NCBI RefSeq assembly: GCF_006438965.1
Contig: NZ_RCZM01000005.1
Location: 62,001 to 126,000, forward strand
Origin: Pedococcus bigeumensis
GTDB taxonomy: Bacteria > Actinomycetota > Actinomycetes > Actinomycetales > Dermatophilaceae
DNA length: 64,000 nt
Direction: 5' to 3'
Shown piece by piece: positions 61,132 through 64,000 of the stretch (the first letter of the stretch is position 1; each line of letters starts with the position of its first letter). The position numbers and the translations under genes are program-made. The notes under the pieces are model-generated. The model saw nothing but the letters and a program-made list of their open reading frames with translations. It made no database searches and was not told the DNA's origin.

Positions 61132-61653
61132 ATGGATGCAGACCTGCGTCTGGACGGGAACACCACGACGGCCCAAGGGGACGTCTTCAAGACGACCGCA
61201 GCCGATGTCGTCATCGATGCGCCGAGCCGTCGCTCCAGCGGCGCCGGGCAGCGTCGCGCCATCGTGCACGACTTCCGCGACGGCATGACGCTCAACTGGG
61301 CCTCGGACTACCCGGGTGGCGTGACCATCGAGGGCTTCCGGCTGACCTGTCACCAGGCCGACGTCGCGCTCGACTACGCACCGCGGCGCAAGAGCTCCAC
61401 GCCGTGGCGGCGCGCACTCGTGCACGACTTCGACGACGGCCTCACGATCAACTGGGCGCACGACTACCCGGGCGGCGTCACCATCAACGGCCCGCTGAAG
61501 ATCAACGGCGCCGTGACGATCAACGGGACGCTCAACGTCAAGAGTCCGTTCGGCCACCTCACCCTCGAGGACACGCTGGTCCGCTACAGCGACCTCATCA
61601 AGAACCTCGAGGCCAAGGTCAAGAAGCTCGAAGCCAGGAAGGTCGAGGGCTGA
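61132..61653 (+). CDS. Novel repeat protein: 52-residue duplication, hexapeptide beta-helix and C-terminal coiled coil
   Basis: 173 residues, no family recognised. A 52-residue unit is duplicated: residues 25-68 and 77-120 share RR-x-x-V-H-D-F-x-D-G-x-T-x-N-W-A-x-D-Y-P-G-G-V-T-I. From 116 on a period-six pattern VTINGP LKINGA VTINGT LNVKSP appears, as in trimeric beta-helices of phage fibres and secretion-system needles. A heptad coiled coil (LIKNLEAKVKKLEARK) ends the protein. No signal peptide or membrane helix. GGGGGG lies about 10 nt before the ATG. First gene of an operon with a metzincin and a HEAT protein; 118 bases separate it from divergent ppx. Confidence 0.75.
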   Translation: MDADLRLDGNTTTAQGDVFKTTAADVVIDAPSRRSSGAGQRRAIVHDFRDGMTLNWASDYPGGVTIEGFRLTCHQADVALDYAPRRKSSTPWRRALVHDFDDGLTINWAHDYPGGVTINGPLKINGAVTINGTLNVKSPFGHLTLEDTLVRYSDLIKNLEAKVKKLEARKVEG

Positions 61654-61656
61654 CCC

Positions 61657-62325
61657 GTGGCCAGTCTTCGCCAGCGCGCTGCCTGCATCGGCATCGCGAC
61701 GTCGCCGCTGTCGGTGCGACGTGACTTCATGGGGCAGCTGACCAACTCGGTCCCCGTGTCGCTCAAAACCCAGCTGGACCGACTCGGGAGCAAGTTCGTG
61801 CACGTCAACTGCATCCAGGTCGGCTCCGACCAGTTCACCTTCAACGACGCGGTGGAGATCGACCGCGCCGTCGCCAAGACCAGGGACCTGTATGCCGGGG
61901 CCGGGAGGTCCATGGGCGTCGGCCGGATCCAGCACTTCGGCATCTCGACCGCCGATGCCCACGGGCGGGACGTCATCAACTCCGACGGCGAGGCCGAGAC
62001 CCTGACCGACGAGTGGACCGTGCCGAACGACGCGCTCGACCTGTTCTTCGTCCGAATGTACGTCACGGCCACCGCGGGCCTGTCCCGGGTCGACGGTCCG
62101 TGTGACAAGAACGCCAAGGGGATGGACGGCAGCGTCGTCGAGATGAATGCGGGCGGCGGGGTCTCCGACTTCGCCACCGCGCACGAGCTGGGCCACTACC
62201 TGGGTCTCAGCCACCGGAACGACGCCACGGCGCTGATGAACCCGACGATCCCCAACGGGGGCGTCATCACCACGTCCGAAGCCGACAACATGCGGGACCA
62301 CTGCCGCATGAAGAACCCCTGCTAG
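61657..62325 (+). CDS. Metzincin-type zinc protease, no signal peptide
   Basis: 222 residues. The extended zinc-binding motif HELGHYLGLSH (HEXXHXXGXXH) is followed after about 8 residues by a Met-turn (TALMNPT), diagnostic of metzincins such as matrixins. Several Cys (near 9, 51, 148, and two near the C-terminus) could form disulfides, odd for a protein without signal peptide. GAGGG lies about 7 nt before the GTG, 3 bases after the preceding stop, so it is co-translated. Cleavage target unknown; the partner proteins in the operon are candidates. Confidence 0.88.
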   Translation: MASLRQRAACIGIATSPLSVRRDFMGQLTNSVPVSLKTQLDRLGSKFVHVNCIQVGSDQFTFNDAVEIDRAVAKTRDLYAGAGRSMGVGRIQHFGISTADAHGRDVINSDGEAETLTDEWTVPNDALDLFFVRMYVTATAGLSRVDGPCDKNAKGMDGSVVEMNAGGGVSDFATAHELGHYLGLSHRNDATALMNPTIPNGGVITTSEADNMRDHCRMKNPC

Positions 62326-62333
62326 GAGGCGGC

Positions 62334-63380
62334 ATGTCAGTCATCATCGGGTCCCGCAAGGACCGCACCGTGTCGGGGGCCATCGCGGCTCTTGCCGGCA
62401 AACCCACCACGCTGACCCCCGGGGCAGCGATCGCCATCCTGGCCGAGGCAGCCGCTACGGCTCCGGACAAGGTGGCCGGCCGCAGGGCCACCACCGCCCT
62501 GGCCAAGGTGGTCTCCGACCACGACGAACCGCAGGTGCGGGTCGCCGCGGCCAAGGGACTGGGGCAGGTGCAGTCCTCGACGTCGGTCCGGGCGCTGCGC
62601 AAGGCGGCCGACCACGCGCAGGACGGCCAGCTCGTCGCCGCTGCGTCCGCCGGCCTCAGCAACCTGGGAGTCCGCGCCGACGTCAGGCGGCTCCGGGCTG
62701 CGAGCGACCGGGCCGAGTGGCCGCACGCCGGCGTGCAGGCCGCCGCCTCGGCGCGGATGCTCGCCCACCGGGTGGGAGCGGCCGTCGACCCGGCCGACCC
62801 CGCGCAGGAGCTCCCGGGCGAGTCTGCCCAGGTGCTGCCGGTGACGGCCCGGCTCAAGACCAGGATCAAGCCGGTCGAGCTGCCCGTCGCGCGCAAGGCA
62901 GCGACGGCGGACCTGCCCTGGCGGTCACTGGTGCCGGACGGCGCAGCGGCCGTGGGCGCGTTCAGCTGTGGGGACCGCACGCACGTGGTGCTCGCCGGCA
63001 AGGACGCGACGAAGCTCCTGTCCGCGCCAGGCATCGCCGGCACCCTGCTCGGTGTCAACGAGTCGATGGGGACGACGTTCGTCCGCTGGGTGGTGCTGAC
63101 CCGGCCGGACGGCGACGGCCTGGCGGTCACCGTGACGCGGCCGACCGGCGAGGTCGGCTTCGTCGGACGCGGGACGATCGTCGACGGCGTCCTGTCGGTG
63201 ACCGTTGATGCGGTCGACACCCCGGGCGCCACCGCCGCGCACGTCACGGTGTCGCTCGCGAAGGGCAAGCTCGAGGTCGACGGCCGCACCGAGAAGGCCA
63301 TCACGTCGCCGCGTCGGCAGCCGGTGCCGGTGCCCCTGCAGTTCGACGCCTCCGGTCCGGGGGCGGCCCGGGTCGGCTGA
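62334..63380 (+). CDS. HEAT-repeat protein with C-terminal beta domain
   Basis: 348 residues, no named family. Residues about 60-160 show short alpha-helical HEAT/PBS-lyase-type repeats (PQVRVAAAKGLGQVQSSTSVRALRKAADHAQ; LVAAASAGLSNLG). From 200 on the protein is beta-rich (HVVLAGKDATKLL; FVRWVVLTRPDGDGLAVTVTRP; GRGTIVDGVLSVTV). No signal peptide, no membrane helix. GGAGG lies 4-5 nt before the ATG, 8 bases after the metzincin stop. A scaffold or adaptor is the natural guess. A strong terminator follows. Confidence 0.8.
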   Translation: MSVIIGSRKDRTVSGAIAALAGKPTTLTPGAAIAILAEAAATAPDKVAGRRATTALAKVVSDHDEPQVRVAAAKGLGQVQSSTSVRALRKAADHAQDGQLVAAASAGLSNLGVRADVRRLRAASDRAEWPHAGVQAAASARMLAHRVGAAVDPADPAQELPGESAQVLPVTARLKTRIKPVELPVARKAATADLPWRSLVPDGAAAVGAFSCGDRTHVVLAGKDATKLLSAPGIAGTLLGVNESMGTTFVRWVVLTRPDGDGLAVTVTRPTGEVGFVGRGTIVDGVLSVTVDAVDTPGATAAHVTVSLAKGKLEVDGRTEKAITSPRRQPVPVPLQFDASGPGAARVG

Positions 63381-63387
63381 CGTCACC

Positions 63388-63417
63388 TCCCGGGAGGCGG
63401 TTCGCCGCCTCCCGGGA
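63388..63417 (+). terminator. Terminator hairpin with TTCG tetraloop
   Basis: A perfect 13-bp stem TCCCGGGAGGCGG / CCGCCTCCCGGGA closed by the stable TTCG loop, 8 bases after the HEAT gene stop, followed by only AAAGACTG. It marks the end of the three-gene operon. Confidence 0.82.
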
Positions 63418-63430
63418 AAGACTGGGGGGT

Positions 63431-63973
63431 ATGCCGGCTGACACCGACCGCACCCAGCTCACCTCCGGGACCGGGTCTGAGCCCAGGTCGGGGACCGAGC
63501 CCGGGTCTGGGACAGAGCCGGGTGGTGGGCGGAGGCCGGTCTGGCCCGCCACGGCGCTCGTGGTGCTGCTGGGCTGGTGCCTGATCGCCTGGACGGTGTT
63601 CGCGGCCCTCATCGGCACCGCGCCGTTCTTCGGCGACATTCCGTCCCGGGGCCGCTACGTCGAGGCGGGCATGGTCATGCTCACGGCGCTGATACCGATC
63701 GCGATCCTGCTGGTCCTGGGCGGTCTTGCGGGATCCCGCTGGGGTCTGGGGCTGCTGGCCGTGCCTGCCCTGCTGCTGGTGCCGCTCGGCCTCAGCCTGC
63801 TCGCCAACGCCGGCGATCCCTCGGACCCGGACCACGGCCGACCGGTCCGGTTCACGGACGCCTTCCAGGACCTGACCCGGCTCAACTGGCTCGCGACCGT
63901 GGCTCTCCTCCTCGCGCTGGGACTGGTGCTGTGGCGCCGTCGGCGACAGACCGGCATACGGGCCATGGCCTAG
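63431..63973 (+). CDS. Membrane protein with repetitive cytoplasmic N-terminus
   Basis: 180 residues, no family recognised. About 30 N-terminal residues are Ser/Gly/Thr/Pro/Glu-rich with a repeated unit GTEPGSGTEPG, probably disordered. Four membrane helices follow (ATALVVLLGWCLIAWTVFAAL; AGMVMLTALIPIAILLVLGGLAG; GLLAVPALLLVPLGLSLLA; WLATVALLLALGLVLWRR). GGGGGG lies just before the ATG. Nothing links it to the operon upstream because a terminator separates them. Not recognised beyond membrane location. The last 27 bases of the window hold no gene start I can support. Confidence 0.75.
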   Translation: MPADTDRTQLTSGTGSEPRSGTEPGSGTEPGGGRRPVWPATALVVLLGWCLIAWTVFAALIGTAPFFGDIPSRGRYVEAGMVMLTALIPIAILLVLGGLAGSRWGLGLLAVPALLLVPLGLSLLANAGDPSDPDHGRPVRFTDAFQDLTRLNWLATVALLLALGLVLWRRRRQTGIRAMA

Positions 63974-64000
63974 GTGGGGCAACGGGAGACGTAAGGTTGC

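Noticed and set aside
1-64000. CRISPR arrays, tRNA or rRNA genes, insertion sequences, prophage
   Set aside because: I saw no regularly spaced repeats, no cloverleaf-forming tRNA segments, no transposase or integrase ORFs; the excisionase-type HTH protein at 50987 lacks phage neighbours.

Overview
The window is GC-rich, densely coded DNA (about 70 % G+C by eye) with many GTG starts, many 4-base ATGA/GTGA gene overlaps and many apparently leaderless starts. Gene content is actinobacterial: a rex-hemACDB operon, a BldN-type ECF sigma factor, the 32-residue ribosomal protein bS22, a complete menaquinone set and System II cytochrome c maturation. It looks like a chromosomal segment of an aerobic soil actinomycete in the Micrococcales, perhaps Intrasporangiaceae; the family assignment is inference. 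I found no rRNA, tRNA, CRISPR array, insertion sequence or prophage.

Region by region. (1) 1-9284, minus strand: an L-arabinose unit, araB-araD-araA followed by a sugar ABC transporter (binding protein, double ATPase, permease cut by the window edge), with a LacI-family regulator upstream and two operator palindromes on the araB promoter. (2) 9281-20330, minus strand: menD and menC enclose an accessory block made of a WXG100-like small protein plus a lipase-type hydrolase, and a tight six-gene cluster (ATP-grasp ligase, S51/cyanophycinase-like hydrolase, two PF00756-type esterases, M20 dipeptidase, double-VOC protein). (3) 20393-27155: a CHRD protein, glutathione peroxidase, small accessory genes, and menB, menE and menA. 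(4) 27165-40755: cytochrome c biogenesis (ccsB, resB, ccdA, resA), hemL, a MarR/YceI pair, and the rex-hemA-hemC-hemD-hemB operon under a Rex operator. Regions 2-4 concentrate quinone, heme and cytochrome c functions, the parts of an aerobic electron transport chain.

(5) 40929-47354: glutaredoxin-like protein, HAD phosphatase, BldN-like sigma factor, a DUF5667 membrane protein (candidate anti-sigma factor, with a BldN-type promoter), an acyltransferase, an NAD-dependent epimerase and bS22. (6) 47598-61013: a large secreted M36 metalloprotease, a small excisionase-type HTH protein, AcuC deacetylase, KtrA, two GNATs, proC and putA around a MarR regulator, a TetR-controlled ABC-2 exporter, a sugar isomerase-like protein and a Ppx/GppA phosphatase. 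(7) 61132-63380: an unfamiliar three-gene operon encoding a repeat/beta-helix/coiled-coil protein, a metzincin protease and a HEAT-repeat protein; a membrane protein follows at the right edge.

The most notable observations are the 61132-63380 operon, the ATP-grasp/S51/esterase/M20 cluster, a strongly over-represented heptamer GTATGCC/GGCATAC that forces rare ATA and GCA codons, a series of -10 boxes placed 6-7 nt before start codons, and a BldN-type promoter before the DUF5667 gene.
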